A stretch of 64,000 nt of DNA from CAZMNY01 sp964567745 (GTDB lineage Bacteria > Planctomycetota > Planctomycetia > Pirellulales > Pirellulaceae). Under the pieces are notes generated by a model. The model had not been told where the DNA came from. It saw nothing but the letters and a program-made list of their open reading frames with translations, and did not search any database. This document shows positions 26,180 through 35,113 of this stretch, piece by piece (the first letter of the stretch is position 1; the number at the start of each line of letters is the position of its first letter). A program made the translations under genes and the position numbers. The stretch lies in NCBI GenBank assembly GCA_964567745.1, contig CAZMNY010000024.1:62001-126000 (forward strand), read 5' to 3'.

Positions 26180-27022
26180 ATGGCGATAGAGTCGATTTGC
26201 AGCGGTTGCGGAAAGCGGCTTCGTGTTCAAGACGAACATGTTGGCAAGAACGCCCGCTGCCCTGCTTGCAAGACCATCTACATTGTCGGCGGAGCGCAAA
26301 CGCCTGTCGCTCAGCCGACACCGCCGGAGTCGCCATTTCAGCACGACCGCCCCAGCCAGTCTCCCGGACCAGTGCAAACGTCAGTGCCTTCGACATCGCC
26401 TTCTTCGTTGCCTGCGCAGCCGCCCGCAACGGGCGTGCCCGAGCCATCGGCGCCCGCGCAGAGCGCGCCTGGGCCGATGTCCGTCGGATTCGACTCGTCG
26501 CGCCACGAGGAACCGCAATGGATGTTCCGCAGCGAGAACGGAATGATCTATGGGCCGGTGAATCGCGAGGGGCTCAATCGTTGGACGAGTGATGGACGTG
26601 TGAGCCGCGACTGTTATTTGCAGTTGGTCGGGGGCGATGGACGTTGGGAGCCAGCGGTTGGCTGGATCGACGTTTCGCTGTTGTCTCGAGATCAGCGCGA
26701 TGCGTTGCAGCCGCTCGACTCGCGCACCCATCAGACGACAGCGCCCGCCGCGACAGTTCATTATCGCCCGGCGCAATTTGCTCACACAACCCAAATGCGC
26801 GGGCACCGCGGCGGTCTCATTTTTTTCTATGGCATCCTCGGTATTGGCTGTCCTGTTTTCAGCGTTCTTGCCTGGGCCGTCGGGTATGGAGATTTGGGGC
26901 GAATGACCCGCGGCGAAATGGATCCCGCAGGCCGCGGCATGACTCAGGCCGGCATGATCCTCGGCATCGTGATGGGATCGATTCAAGCTCTGTTTTTCTT
27001 CGTCTTGCTCGTCAAATCATAA
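26180..27022 (+). CDS. Zinc-ribbon + GYF_2 + DUF4190-like membrane protein (copy 2)
   Basis: 280 residues, paralogue of the preceding gene. ATG 26180 is aligned with the start of copy 1 (MAIESICSGCGKRLRVQDEH); an in-frame start 15 bases upstream adds only five residues. The zinc ribbon (CSGCG, CPACK) is followed by a Pro/Ala/Ser-rich linker of about 75 residues absent from copy 1, then the GYF_2-like domain (MFRSENGMIYGPV, WTSDGRV) and two transmembrane helices with YGDLGRMTRGEMDPAGRG. The stop TAA is only 12 bases before the likely start of endonuclease IV, in the same frame. Confidence 0.82.
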   Translation: MAIESICSGCGKRLRVQDEHVGKNARCPACKTIYIVGGAQTPVAQPTPPESPFQHDRPSQSPGPVQTSVPSTSPSSLPAQPPATGVPEPSAPAQSAPGPMSVGFDSSRHEEPQWMFRSENGMIYGPVNREGLNRWTSDGRVSRDCYLQLVGGDGRWEPAVGWIDVSLLSRDQRDALQPLDSRTHQTTAPAATVHYRPAQFAHTTQMRGHRGGLIFFYGILGIGCPVFSVLAWAVGYGDLGRMTRGEMDPAGRGMTQAGMILGIVMGSIQALFFFVLLVKS

Positions 27023-27034
27023 CGGAGGCGTATC

Positions 27035-27892
27035 ATTTCAATTCTAGGCGCACACATGTCGATCGCTGGCGGTTATTACAAAGCCATCAACGCTGCGGTT
27101 GAGGCCGGTTGTGATTGTGTTCAAATCTTTACCAAGAACAACAACCAATGGCGAGCCAAACCGATTACGGACGCTGAGGCGGAGAGGTTTAGAGAGACGT
27201 TCGAGCAATCGCCGCTAACCGACTCGCTGGCCCACGCGTCGTATCTGATCAACATGGCTAGCCCCAAGGATGATCTTCGAGACAAGTCCATTGAGGCAAT
27301 GCGAGTTGAATTGCGTCGAGCGGAACAGTTGGGAGTTCCCTTTGTTGTTGTCCATCCCGGCGCCTTTACTGACAGCAGCGAAGAGGAAGGTATTGCCCGA
27401 ATCTCCGATGCGATGAATGAGATCCACGACGCGGAATCGGATTGCTCCACCGTGTGTTTGCTCGAGACAACGGCAGGTCAGGGCACTTGTCTCGGCTGGA
27501 GATTCGAACATTTGGCGGAAATGCTGGACGGAATCGATCAGCCCGAACGAATGGGAGTATGCCTCGACACCTGCCACGTCTTCGCCGCCGGTTACTCGCT
27601 CTCGCCAGACGAGTCGTACCAGGCGACGATGAATGAGTTTGATCACACCGTCGGCCTGGACCAGCTCAAGGCGATTCACCTCAATGACAGCAAGAAAGAT
27701 CTCGGCTCGCGAGTTGACCGTCACGAGCACATCGGCGACGGCCACTTGGGCTTGGAGCCGTTCAAGCTGCTGCTCAACGACGACAGGCTGTCCGAGGTTC
27801 CAATGTATTTGGAAACCGAAAAAAAGGACGCGCCTGACGGGCGAGCATGGGACGTGGTCAACTTGGAACGGCTTCGAGGGCTATTAAACTAG
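27035..27892 (+). CDS. nfo: Endonuclease IV, probably with ATT start codon
   Basis: Zinc-dependent AP endonuclease (TIM barrel) that cuts abasic sites in base excision repair. Metal-ligand motifs are all present: HASYLIN, VVHPG, LLETTAGQG, LDTCHVFAAGY, IHLNDSKKD, DRHEHIGDGH and LETEKK. The first strand of the fold (family xxIGAHxSxAGG) reads SILGAHMSIAGG here, so the true start must be upstream of ATG 27056, whose use would remove the first strand. Between the preceding stop (27020-27022) and ATG 27056 there is no ATG, GTG or TTG. GGAGG at 27024-27028 sits 6 bases before ATT 27035, which I choose. Alternatives are ATC 27032, or a truncated protein from ATG 27056. Confidence 0.9.
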   Translation: MSILGAHMSIAGGYYKAINAAVEAGCDCVQIFTKNNNQWRAKPITDAEAERFRETFEQSPLTDSLAHASYLINMASPKDDLRDKSIEAMRVELRRAEQLGVPFVVVHPGAFTDSSEEEGIARISDAMNEIHDAESDCSTVCLLETTAGQGTCLGWRFEHLAEMLDGIDQPERMGVCLDTCHVFAAGYSLSPDESYQATMNEFDHTVGLDQLKAIHLNDSKKDLGSRVDRHEHIGDGHLGLEPFKLLLNDDRLSEVPMYLETEKKDAPDGRAWDVVNLERLRGLLN

Positions 27893-27923
27893 CTGAAGAC
27901 AATTATGGTGCAGCGCGAGCCAA

Positions 27924-28814
27924 CTAGAATCGCACGACCAAGCCAGCTCCGCTGAAGAAGTCGGTGGCCGCATTGTTGAGTCCCGCGCCGACTCGGACGT
28001 CGAATTGCAGATTGTCGTTGACGAGATACGTCACGCCGCCGTTCAGGTAGTTCTCCGGCCGCACCGTCTCAGCCGCCAAAGGCGCCAATACGAAATACTC
28101 CGCGTAAGCCCCCCAAGCATCGTCAATCGAATAGGCAACGGTCCACGACTGTGCGAATTCGGTATACCCGTTTCCGGTGACTCCGTCGGCGGCGTGGTTG
28201 ACCTGCGAACTTCCAGCGGTCGACAATCTGTCCGAAAGTTCCCAGGCGTAGATCCAATTGACTCCGGCAAGCACTTGGCCCTCGTTAAAGGGAGCGGAGC
28301 CGACGGGCGTCGTCATTTGCGGAATCAGGGCCATTTCGGGGAAGATGCCGCACTGTTCGGTCAAGGCGAGTTTGGCGCCAACATAGAGATCGGACGAACC
28401 GACTGTCGTCGTAATGGGTCCGCCAGCCGGCACGTTGGTTTCATCAATCATCGTCCAGCCCAGCCGCAATTCAAACCAGTCCGCCAACAGGCCGACTCGC
28501 AAGAGCGTCTCCGGGTAGGTTTGCGAACGGCTGCCATTGGCGCCATCGTTGTCGTCGTAGTACGTGTACCCCAGTTCCAGCTGAGAAACTCCACGGCCTA
28601 CCGTGGTAGACGCCTCAGTAAAGTCGGGTCGGTCGGTCGCCAGTGTCTCCGACCACGCGTCGCGACAAGTCGGAATGTCGCAACAGGGCCAAGCGAAGAG
28701 CGTCGATCGCTCAAAGAGTCCGGGAACGCATTGTCCTTGGGCTGACGCTTTACCTACCGTCAAGAACGAGAGGGCCATGCAGAGAGTGATGGCGAGTTGA
28801 CGATGTCGAGACAT
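27924..28814 (-). CDS. Outer-membrane beta-barrel protein (phenol_MetA_deg-like transporter family)
   Basis: 296 residues with a signal peptide (RQLAITLCMALSFLTVGKASAQ). After a Cys-containing segment (CCDIPTCRD) comes TDRPDFTEASTTVGRGVSQLELGYTY, the recognisable start of the PF13557-type barrel family, followed by amphipathic strands and a terminal aromatic-rich strand ending FFSGAGLVVRF, as outer-membrane barrels do. GGAAGGA precedes ATG 28814; the upstream in-frame extension lacks a signal. The substrate is unknown. It ends at 27924, convergent with endonuclease IV, and lies just downstream of the metal ABC importer genes on the same strand. Confidence 0.8.
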   Translation of the reverse strand: MSRHRQLAITLCMALSFLTVGKASAQGQCVPGLFERSTLFAWPCCDIPTCRDAWSETLATDRPDFTEASTTVGRGVSQLELGYTYYDDNDGANGSRSQTYPETLLRVGLLADWFELRLGWTMIDETNVPAGGPITTTVGSSDLYVGAKLALTEQCGIFPEMALIPQMTTPVGSAPFNEGQVLAGVNWIYAWELSDRLSTAGSSQVNHAADGVTGNGYTEFAQSWTVAYSIDDAWGAYAEYFVLAPLAAETVRPENYLNGGVTYLVNDNLQFDVRVGAGLNNAATDFFSGAGLVVRF

Positions 28815-28967
28815 ATCAGTTTCCTTCCGTGGACTTTGTGTGCGTTTTCGTAATCGAATCGATGCCCATGCTGACACGATGCCAGCAAAGTTGTTTTTCA
28901 CCTTTTAACTGAGTTTAGGTCATGTCGTAGTGACGACAGCAACTGTGCGGTTTCCGCACACTTCCGA

Positions 28968-30455
28968 CTAGTCCGGATATTCCGCTTGTGAAAAATCGGA
29001 CGGCGAATCGGATGGCGGATTGGATTGGTGTACGGTCGACGCGGCAGGCGGAATGGCGCGTCCGTGAGGATCCAGATCAGGCGCATCCAACTCGTTCTCG
29101 ATCTGTTGCTGCATTTGCGAGTCAAGGAAGTGTTCGACGAGTTCAGCTGATTGGTGGAGGTGATCGTGAGGCAGCTCGAAGTGCATCGCCATGTAACTCT
29201 CGAAGAGCCGGTGAGAGCGGACGAGTTGCTTTGCCTCTTCCCGCCCGGAGTCAGTCAGCGCGTAACCAGTCTCGGAGAGCATGAGTTTGCCACGGCGCAA
29301 CAGTAACTTGAGCGCGAGCCACAGTCGTCCGCGACGGTGTTCGAGCGTGGAGCGCAATTGAGCTTCATTGATGCTGGCGCGGCCCGAATTGCGTTCCTCC
29401 TCGCGATACAATCGCCCCATGATGTCCTGTCCGGTGATTTCGATTGCCAGGCGGAAACGGCCGAAAGCTTTGCTCAGCAGACCGTAACGGGGACCGAGCA
29501 AAACTGCAACGCATAGCATTCCGGCGCCGCAGACGGCCATCATGCCGGACGTCGACGCGGTGTCGATGCGAGCGAGTCCCAACCTGACAGTGATTTCTTC
29601 CGGGATGATTGCCGAGACGCTGTGCAAAACAACGGTCGGCGCGACAATCGCCGCAGCCCGACCAAGCACGGCTGTCAGGGCCGCGATCACGAGGCTGAGA
29701 ATAATCATTGTCTTGAGACGGTCAGTAAGGAGGTATGCGGTGGCAGAGGGCGTAATCAACATCGCGATGACGAGGATGCTTCCGACGGTCTCAAACGCCG
29801 CGACCAGTGTCGCCGCTGTGACCGCCATCAATCCGTAGTGAAGGAACGACGCATTGAATCCCATCGTCGTCGCCATGAACGGGTCGAACGAACTAAACCG
29901 CAGCTCTTTGAACAACAAGATCACCAAGGCGAGATTGGCGACGAGGGCGGCACCATTGATCCAGTAGGCTCGCGGGATGGATTCGGTGTTCAGGAATAGC
30001 GCCTCGAGCGAACCGAAAAGGACGCAATCGGGATCGAGGTGGACGTCATTTGCTTTCATCCGCAACAACAACAAGCCAAACGCAAACAAGCTTGTAAACA
30101 CGACGCCCAGAGCCGCCGAACTCTCCACCTTGCCGATTCGCTGCACCCATTGGGTCGTGACGGCGCAAAGAATGCCTAACAAGACAGCGCCGCCGATAAG
30201 TGCAAAGTGTAAAACGCCATCGAACGCGCCGGCCGGTATCCAGCCCGCTTGCCGCATCGCGTGAGCGCCGAGGAATGCCAAGACAATTCCGGGCAGCACG
30301 GTATGACTGATCGCATCCCCCATCATGCTCTGACGTCGGACGAGCAGGAAGTTGCCCGGCAGTGCGCATGCCATCGCCGCCAGAGCGCCGGCGATGACCA
30401 CTCGCGTGTCGCCCGTCTGCCAACCCGACAACAGTTCTATGACCTGACCGATCAT
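28968..30455 (-). CDS. Mn/Zn ABC transporter permease with C-terminal DtxR/MntR-like module
   Basis: 495 residues. The first 290 residues are an ABC-3 family permease with about eight transmembrane helices (NFLLVRRQSMMGDAISHTVL, AYLLTDRLKTMIILSLV). Residues of about 330-460 have no membrane segments and read like an iron-dependent repressor: a winged-helix region (LWLALKLLLRRGKLMLSE, YALTDSGREEA) then LVRSHRLFESYM and SAELVEHFLDSQM, ending PDLDPHGRAIPP. Residues equivalent to the MntR ligands His77, Glu99, Glu102 and His103 are kept. ATG 30455 has GAGGGGAA before it. It is the last gene of the importer operon, 145 bases from the other permease. Confidence 0.9.
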   Translation of the reverse strand: MIGQVIELLSGWQTGDTRVVIAGALAAMACALPGNFLLVRRQSMMGDAISHTVLPGIVLAFLGAHAMRQAGWIPAGAFDGVLHFALIGGAVLLGILCAVTTQWVQRIGKVESSAALGVVFTSLFAFGLLLLRMKANDVHLDPDCVLFGSLEALFLNTESIPRAYWINGAALVANLALVILLFKELRFSSFDPFMATTMGFNASFLHYGLMAVTAATLVAAFETVGSILVIAMLITPSATAYLLTDRLKTMIILSLVIAALTAVLGRAAAIVAPTVVLHSVSAIIPEEITVRLGLARIDTASTSGMMAVCGAGMLCVAVLLGPRYGLLSKAFGRFRLAIEITGQDIMGRLYREEERNSGRASINEAQLRSTLEHRRGRLWLALKLLLRRGKLMLSETGYALTDSGREEAKQLVRSHRLFESYMAMHFELPHDHLHQSAELVEHFLDSQMQQQIENELDAPDLDPHGRAIPPAASTVHQSNPPSDSPSDFSQAEYPD

Positions 30456-30600
30456 CGCATTCCCCTCGCATTCCGCCGCCGATACAGCGATACGTGCCGC
30501 CGCGAATTCGATCGCGCGGGAACACTCTCCGGACGGAGTCGCCATTGTCGGCCAGTCGCTTGTCGGAACGTAGCGTTCACGGTGTTCATACGATTGAGGG

Positions 30601-32043
30601 TTAGAGGGGAGCGACGATTTCGTGAGGGCTCTCGGGAACGAGGTCGCCTGGGGCTTGCTGCGACAACAACGACTCCAGCTCGGCGACTAACTCGCCGCCG
30701 AGCACGTGTTCGATATCGTCCGCGTCGCGATCAACGTGGCTGGGGGCAATCTCGGCATATTCAATTAAGTACAACTCCCACAGGCGATGGTTTCTCACCG
30801 TGCGGCGAGATTCGGCAGCGCCTGATTCGGTCAACTTCCAAGCGACTCCGTCGAACCGACACCAGCCCTTGCCATATGCGCGGCGCAACAGTTTGTCGAT
30901 CTGGTTGGCGCGCCATGAGCGGCTGGCAAGAATTTCTTGCGACTGAAAGGGCCGTGTCAGATCGATGGTGCCGCTGCCGGCCGACAATGACTCGAGCTTC
31001 TCGTAAATGGCCCGCAGCAAGTGTTGGTTTTCCACCCTCTGCTGAAGGGCGCGAAACCTCCAAACGCGTTGAGCGAGTCCTCGTTTTGCGCCGAACAATA
31101 GACTCACGATAAAGAACAGAGTGCCGCTGAGCACGATAACGGCGCCGGTCGAGACGTTTGGCGCGAGCGCGCTGGCCGCCACACCGCAATAGCCGCTCGC
31201 TCCGCCGATGATGCCTGCGGCCAAGGTCACATGGAACAACTCATCAGACCAGAACCGGCCCGACGCGGCGGGGATGATGAGCATGGCGACGACCAACAGC
31301 AATCCGACACTTTGTAATCCGACGACTGACATTCCGACGACGATGCCCATCACCAGCATGTCGAGCCAGAATGTCGGCCAGCCCTGTGATCTTGCGAATA
31401 CTTCGTCGAAACAAAGCAGTCGGAGTTCCTTAAATGCGAACCCGATCAACAGCATCGCGGCAATCGACGCGACGACAATCAGCATGGCGTCCGACGCAAC
31501 CATGGACGCGGCTTTGCCGTAAATGAATTGATGTAACCCCGCCGCGTTTCCGCTCGGCATTGCTTGAATCACCGAAAGTAAAACGATGCCGAATCCGAAA
31601 AACGAACTCAGCACAATGGCCAAGGCAGCGTCTTCCTTGATCCGCGTATACCTGCGCAATGCGACCACACACAGCATGCCCAAGCCGCCCGAGACAAGCG
31701 CGCCGATCAACAGACCCGGAACCCATTTTCCATCGCCAGGAGATATCGCTTCGACCAGAAGAAACGCAAATGCGATCCCGGGCAGCGAGGCGTGGCTGAC
31801 GACGTCACCCATCAAGGACCGACGACGCAGCAACATGAATACTCCAACGACGCCGAGACTGATACCCAGTACGATCGATCCGATGAGCACAATGCGAGTG
31901 TTGTAGTCCTTCAACAGCAGCAGCCGGAGCCAAGCCGATTCTTTGGCCCTGCCCGCCTCTGCCGCGTACGCACACGAACTCAGCAGAAGCCACGCCCCGG
32001 CAACCGATAGCGGCGTCAACAGATTGGCCGAACCTCGGCTCAT
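30601..32043 (-). CDS. Mn/Zn ABC transporter permease with C-terminal DtxR/MntR-like module (second)
   Basis: 480 residues. Signal-anchor-like N-terminus, then an ABC-3 permease (VFMLLRRRSLMGDVVSHASL, about eight helices) up to about residue 330. The tail (SRSWRANQIDKLLRRAYGKG, KLTESGAAESR, VRNHRLWELYL, DADDIEHVLGGEL) is a winged helix plus the DtxR dimerisation/metal domain. Equivalents of MntR His77, Glu102 and His103 are present; the Glu99 place reads Ala/Asp. The gene overlaps the ATPase stop by 4 bases (ATGA), so the two are translationally coupled. No free DtxR regulator was seen nearby, which makes the tail the natural metal sensor of the system. Confidence 0.9.
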   Translation of the reverse strand: MSRGSANLLTPLSVAGAWLLLSSCAYAAEAGRAKESAWLRLLLLKDYNTRIVLIGSIVLGISLGVVGVFMLLRRRSLMGDVVSHASLPGIAFAFLLVEAISPGDGKWVPGLLIGALVSGGLGMLCVVALRRYTRIKEDAALAIVLSSFFGFGIVLLSVIQAMPSGNAAGLHQFIYGKAASMVASDAMLIVVASIAAMLLIGFAFKELRLLCFDEVFARSQGWPTFWLDMLVMGIVVGMSVVGLQSVGLLLVVAMLIIPAASGRFWSDELFHVTLAAGIIGGASGYCGVAASALAPNVSTGAVIVLSGTLFFIVSLLFGAKRGLAQRVWRFRALQQRVENQHLLRAIYEKLESLSAGSGTIDLTRPFQSQEILASRSWRANQIDKLLRRAYGKGWCRFDGVAWKLTESGAAESRRTVRNHRLWELYLIEYAEIAPSHVDRDADDIEHVLGGELVAELESLLSQQAPGDLVPESPHEIVAPL

Positions 32044-32849
32044 CGGTCACCCCCGGCTTGAAGCGTCATGCGGTGGCCAACCTGGTCGAGCAAAGCGAGC
32101 TTGCCGCCATAAGTCTTCCGCAAGTTCTCCGCCGTGAATGCCGTGGCCGTTGGACCCGAGGCGACGAGTCTCATGTTAAGCAGAATTACCTCGTCAAAGT
32201 AATCCGGCACGGTCTGCAAGTCGTGATGCACGACGATCGCCGTTTTGCCCTCGGCTCGCAATTGCCTGAGGATCTCGATGATGGCTCGCTCTGTCGCGGC
32301 GTCGACGCCGGCAAGCGGTTCGTCCATCAGATAGAGATCGGCGTCTTGCGCAAGCGCGCGAGCGAGAAAGACCCGCTGCTGCTGCCCGCCCGACAATTGA
32401 CTGATCTGACGGTCGGCAAAGTCGGCCATCCCGACGCGCGCCATCGATTCCAGTGCGAGCTTGCGGTGCTTGCCGCTGACTCGTGAAAACCAACCGATTT
32501 TCGCGTAGAGACCCATCGCGGCCACACCCAGCGCGTTGATCGGAAAATCCCAATCGACGCTTTCTCGCTGAGGCACATAGCCGACTCGGTGCCGCTGCTT
32601 GGCGTACGGTTCGCCAAAAAAACGAACCTCACCCGATACCTTCGGCGTCAGATCCAACGCCGCATTCATCAACGTACTCTTGCCAGCCCCGTTTGGACCG
32701 ATGACGGCGATCAGTTTTCCCGCCGGCGCGTTGTAGTCAATGTCCCAAATGACGGGCTTGCGGTGATACGCCACGGTCATATCGTGAATGGCCAGCGGCG
32801 ACGTGGGCGGATGCTCTTCGACTTGCGATTTAGTCGGTCGCTCTGACAC
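32040..32849 (-). CDS. Mn/Zn ABC transporter ATP-binding protein
   Basis: About 270 residues with all ABC motifs: Walker A GPNGAGKST, Q-loop VPQRESVDWDFP, signature LSGGQQQR, Walker B LYLMDEPLAGVD, H-loop VHHD. The VDWDFP segment is typical of Mn/Zn importer ATPases. GTG 32849 is proposed because AAGGGAA lies upstream and the sequence before it is not conserved-looking; an ATG at 32909 would add 20 residues. It drives import of metal delivered by the upstream-encoded binding protein. Confidence 0.9.
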   Translation of the reverse strand: MSERPTKSQVEEHPPTSPLAIHDMTVAYHRKPVIWDIDYNAPAGKLIAVIGPNGAGKSTLMNAALDLTPKVSGEVRFFGEPYAKQRHRVGYVPQRESVDWDFPINALGVAAMGLYAKIGWFSRVSGKHRKLALESMARVGMADFADRQISQLSGGQQQRVFLARALAQDADLYLMDEPLAGVDAATERAIIEILRQLRAEGKTAIVVHHDLQTVPDYFDEVILLNMRLVASGPTATAFTAENLRKTYGGKLALLDQVGHRMTLQAGGDR

Positions 32850-33103
32850 GGCGAGTCCATTCCCTTTTCGCGAATTAAGAACCGGCAACCCTCGCAAGCC
32901 TCGTCGCATCGACGCGGCCGACGATTTGTTGCCGACTAACCTATCAAGTCCTCAAGGAGATTAGCCCAGCGAGGAAGACGACGGACGTAGCGAGCCAGCG
33001 CGCCAAATCTTGGCTCCCGGAGGCACTCGGTCTGGTATTAAAGTATGAACTCAGTCCTTCGACATTCAATAGGATTCAACGGCCAGGCGAAATTCGAACC
33101 TCG

Positions 33104-34111
33104 CTAAGGCGCCTTCTCACTCAAGTCTAACTTACCTTGCATGCCGCCGGGTGGTGCGTTGCCGCCTAAGGCTCGGGTGATCAAAGTCGCGTTGTGGTCG
33201 AGCATGCCGATGTAAGTGCCGGCGTATTCGCCTGCGGGCCCCATCGCGTCCGAATAGAGCGGACCCTTGATCGCAACATCGAGACCCTGTTGCTTCGCCC
33301 CTTCAATCAATGCTTGAATATTCTCTTGCGAAACACTCGACTCAATGAAGATCGATTTGACTTTGCGCTCCACGAGGAAATCGACCAAGCGATTGATGTC
33401 GTTAACCCCAGGCGACGATTCGGTCGTTATACCTTGCGGTGCCTTGACTTCAATCGAATAGGCCCTTGCGAAATAGCCGAATGCGTCGTGGGCCGTCACT
33501 AACACGCGCTGCTCCTCTGGGATCGACGCGATCACTTTTTTGACATAGTCATCAAGCTCTTGTAGCGAGGCCCGATAGGCGGCGGCGTTCTCGAGTATCG
33601 ACTCTTCGTGCTCAGGCAAGTGAATGACCGCGTGCTTTGCCACTTCCTCAACACAACGACTCCAAGCCGCGACGTCCATCCAAACATGCGGATCAGGATG
33701 GCCGTCGAACTCTTTCGGGAATCGCAAATAGCTCTTCTCGATTTGTTCGGTGACCCCAACGACCGGTTTCCCGCCCTTTTCTAGCTGGTCGAAAGCGTCG
33801 TCAAACTTGCCCTCGAGCAAGAGCCCGGAATAGATGACCAGGTCCGCAGAACCCAAACGCTGCATATCGCCCCGGTTGGGCTGGTAAATATGCGGATCGA
33901 CCGATTCCCCTAGCAGCCCAACGACTTCGGCGTGCTCGCCCACAACTTGCTTCACCACGTCGCTCACCATGGCAGTGGTGCATACGATGGTGAAACGCTC
34001 TTCCGTGGAATCGGGTAGGTTATCGATCACCGAACTGCTGTCATCGGTTCCAGACGCTCCACATCCAGCGCATGCCAAGACAGCCACGACGAGAAAATAG
34101 CGGCGTATCAC
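33104..34111 (-). CDS. Metal ABC transporter substrate-binding lipoprotein (TroA/ZnuA type)
   Basis: About 335 residues, periplasmic. GTG 34111 with GGAAAG upstream gives a lipoprotein signal (RRYFLVVAVLACAGCGAS). Metal ligands fit TroA-like proteins: DPHIYQPNRGDM, DPHVWMDVAAW, VTAHDAFGYFARAY and LYSDAMG. The HDAFGYFA and SDAMG motifs favour manganese or zinc over other metals, but which one cannot be decided. It is the first gene of the importer operon, 254 bases before the ATPase. An AT-rich palindrome in front of it is a candidate operator. Confidence 0.92.
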   Translation of the reverse strand: MIRRYFLVVAVLACAGCGASGTDDSSSVIDNLPDSTEERFTIVCTTAMVSDVVKQVVGEHAEVVGLLGESVDPHIYQPNRGDMQRLGSADLVIYSGLLLEGKFDDAFDQLEKGGKPVVGVTEQIEKSYLRFPKEFDGHPDPHVWMDVAAWSRCVEEVAKHAVIHLPEHEESILENAAAYRASLQELDDYVKKVIASIPEEQRVLVTAHDAFGYFARAYSIEVKAPQGITTESSPGVNDINRLVDFLVERKVKSIFIESSVSQENIQALIEGAKQQGLDVAIKGPLYSDAMGPAGEYAGTYIGMLDHNATLITRALGGNAPPGGMQGKLDLSEKAP

Positions 34112-34196
34112 AATACTTTCCTTTCGATAGACCGTTCCCGGTCGCCACACGAAGGCTCCGTCAGCCTGCGGGGCTCTCCACTGCAACCGGTATCGG

Positions 34197-34240
34197 TTTT
34201 TTGATTAATAAAAACATTTTATTTTGCTGATCAAAAAAAA
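34197..34240. promoter_or_regulatory. AT-rich operator/promoter candidate of the metal importer operon
   Basis: Nested inverted repeats in an otherwise GC-rich window: AATAAAA-ACA-TTTTATT (34207-34223) inside TTTTTTGAT (34197-34205) / ATCAAAAAA (34230-34238). It is about 85-130 bases upstream of the binding-protein start and also faces the GNAT gene at 34381. Zur/Fur/MntR-type boxes are AT-rich palindromes of this size; the exact family cannot be assigned. Confidence 0.55.
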
Positions 34241-34380
34241 TCAACCCTCGGGCGCGGCGGCCGGCCCGTTGATTGACCGCTGGTTCAGCCCCACCTAGGA
34301 TGCATTAGAAGGCTGTTGGCCTTCGTGTTTTCTCTGTTTTCCGCGTTCGATGACCTTTTTCTCTGTTGGTGGGTGATCTG

Positions 34381-34941
34381 ATGGGGGTGACGTATTTCAA
34401 GCGTTACCGCATGGAGATCGATCTACTGGGTGTCGACACGACGGCGTCCATGTTGCCGGACGGGTACGCGCTTCAGCCCTGGTCGACCGGCCTGCTCGAC
34501 GCCCATGCCGAGGCGAAATATGCAAGTTTTCGCTCGGAATTAGATGCGAACGTCTTTCCCTGCCTGGGTGACCGTGAGGGTTGTCGGCGGCTGATGCGAG
34601 AGATTTCGCAGCGAAGTAATTTCGTCGGGGCGGCAACCTGGTTGCTGACTTTTCAGGGGACCGGCGACCGCCTCCCGCAGAATTGCGGAACCGTTCAGGG
34701 ATTACACGACTCGACGGAGTTGGGTGCGATTCAGAACTTGGGAATCACTGCGGATCATCGGGGCCGGAATCTAGGGACTCAATTGCTAATGCGGGCGTTG
34801 GCCGGGTTTCAGGAGGTCGGATTGCGCGGCGCGTTTCTTGAAGTGACAGCTCAAAATGAAGGAGCGGTTCGGCTCTACGAGCGACTTGGATTTCGGCGAG
34901 TGAAGACGGTTTACAAGGTAGCCCAAGTGGCGTTCGTTTGA
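34381..34941 (+). CDS. GNAT family N-acetyltransferase
   Basis: 186 residues. The acetyl-CoA binding loop appears as ITADHRGRNLGTQLLMRAL (Q/RxxGxG/A-like) around residue 125-143, followed by LEVTAQNEGAVRLYERLGFRRVKT, the classical GNAT motif B. ATG 34381 with GGGTGAT upstream is preferred over TTG 34366. The substrate is not predictable. It is followed by a terminator-like hairpin and is divergent from the metal importer. Confidence 0.9.
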   Translation: MGVTYFKRYRMEIDLLGVDTTASMLPDGYALQPWSTGLLDAHAEAKYASFRSELDANVFPCLGDREGCRRLMREISQRSNFVGAATWLLTFQGTGDRLPQNCGTVQGLHDSTELGAIQNLGITADHRGRNLGTQLLMRALAGFQEVGLRGAFLEVTAQNEGAVRLYERLGFRRVKTVYKVAQVAFV

Positions 34942-34991
34942 GCAGTCGGGCGGCTGTCGTCGCTTTTGGCCGGCTAGCCAAAATGCGGCGC

Positions 34992-35025
34992 CCAACTCGG
35001 CTCAGGGCCAAGTTGGTGGATTTTT
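34992..35025 (+). terminator. Terminator-like hairpin
   Basis: Stem CCAACT / AGTTGG with an inner GGC/GCC pair and loop TCAGG, followed by TGGATTTTT. It lies 51 bases after the GNAT stop codon. A second palindrome TTTTGGC-CGGCTA-GCCAAAA precedes it at 34964-34983. Confidence 0.6.
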
Positions 35026-35113
35026 CAGGCGCCTGCCCTAGTCGATTTTCAATGGATTGTTGATAAAGGGTGCCGCTGAGTGTCCGTGATAGCGTGGCAA
35101 GGAAGGAAAGTCG

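Noticed and set aside
30249..31112. Plus-strand frame of 287 codons
   Set aside because: Antisense to the two permeases, Arg-rich and without motif.
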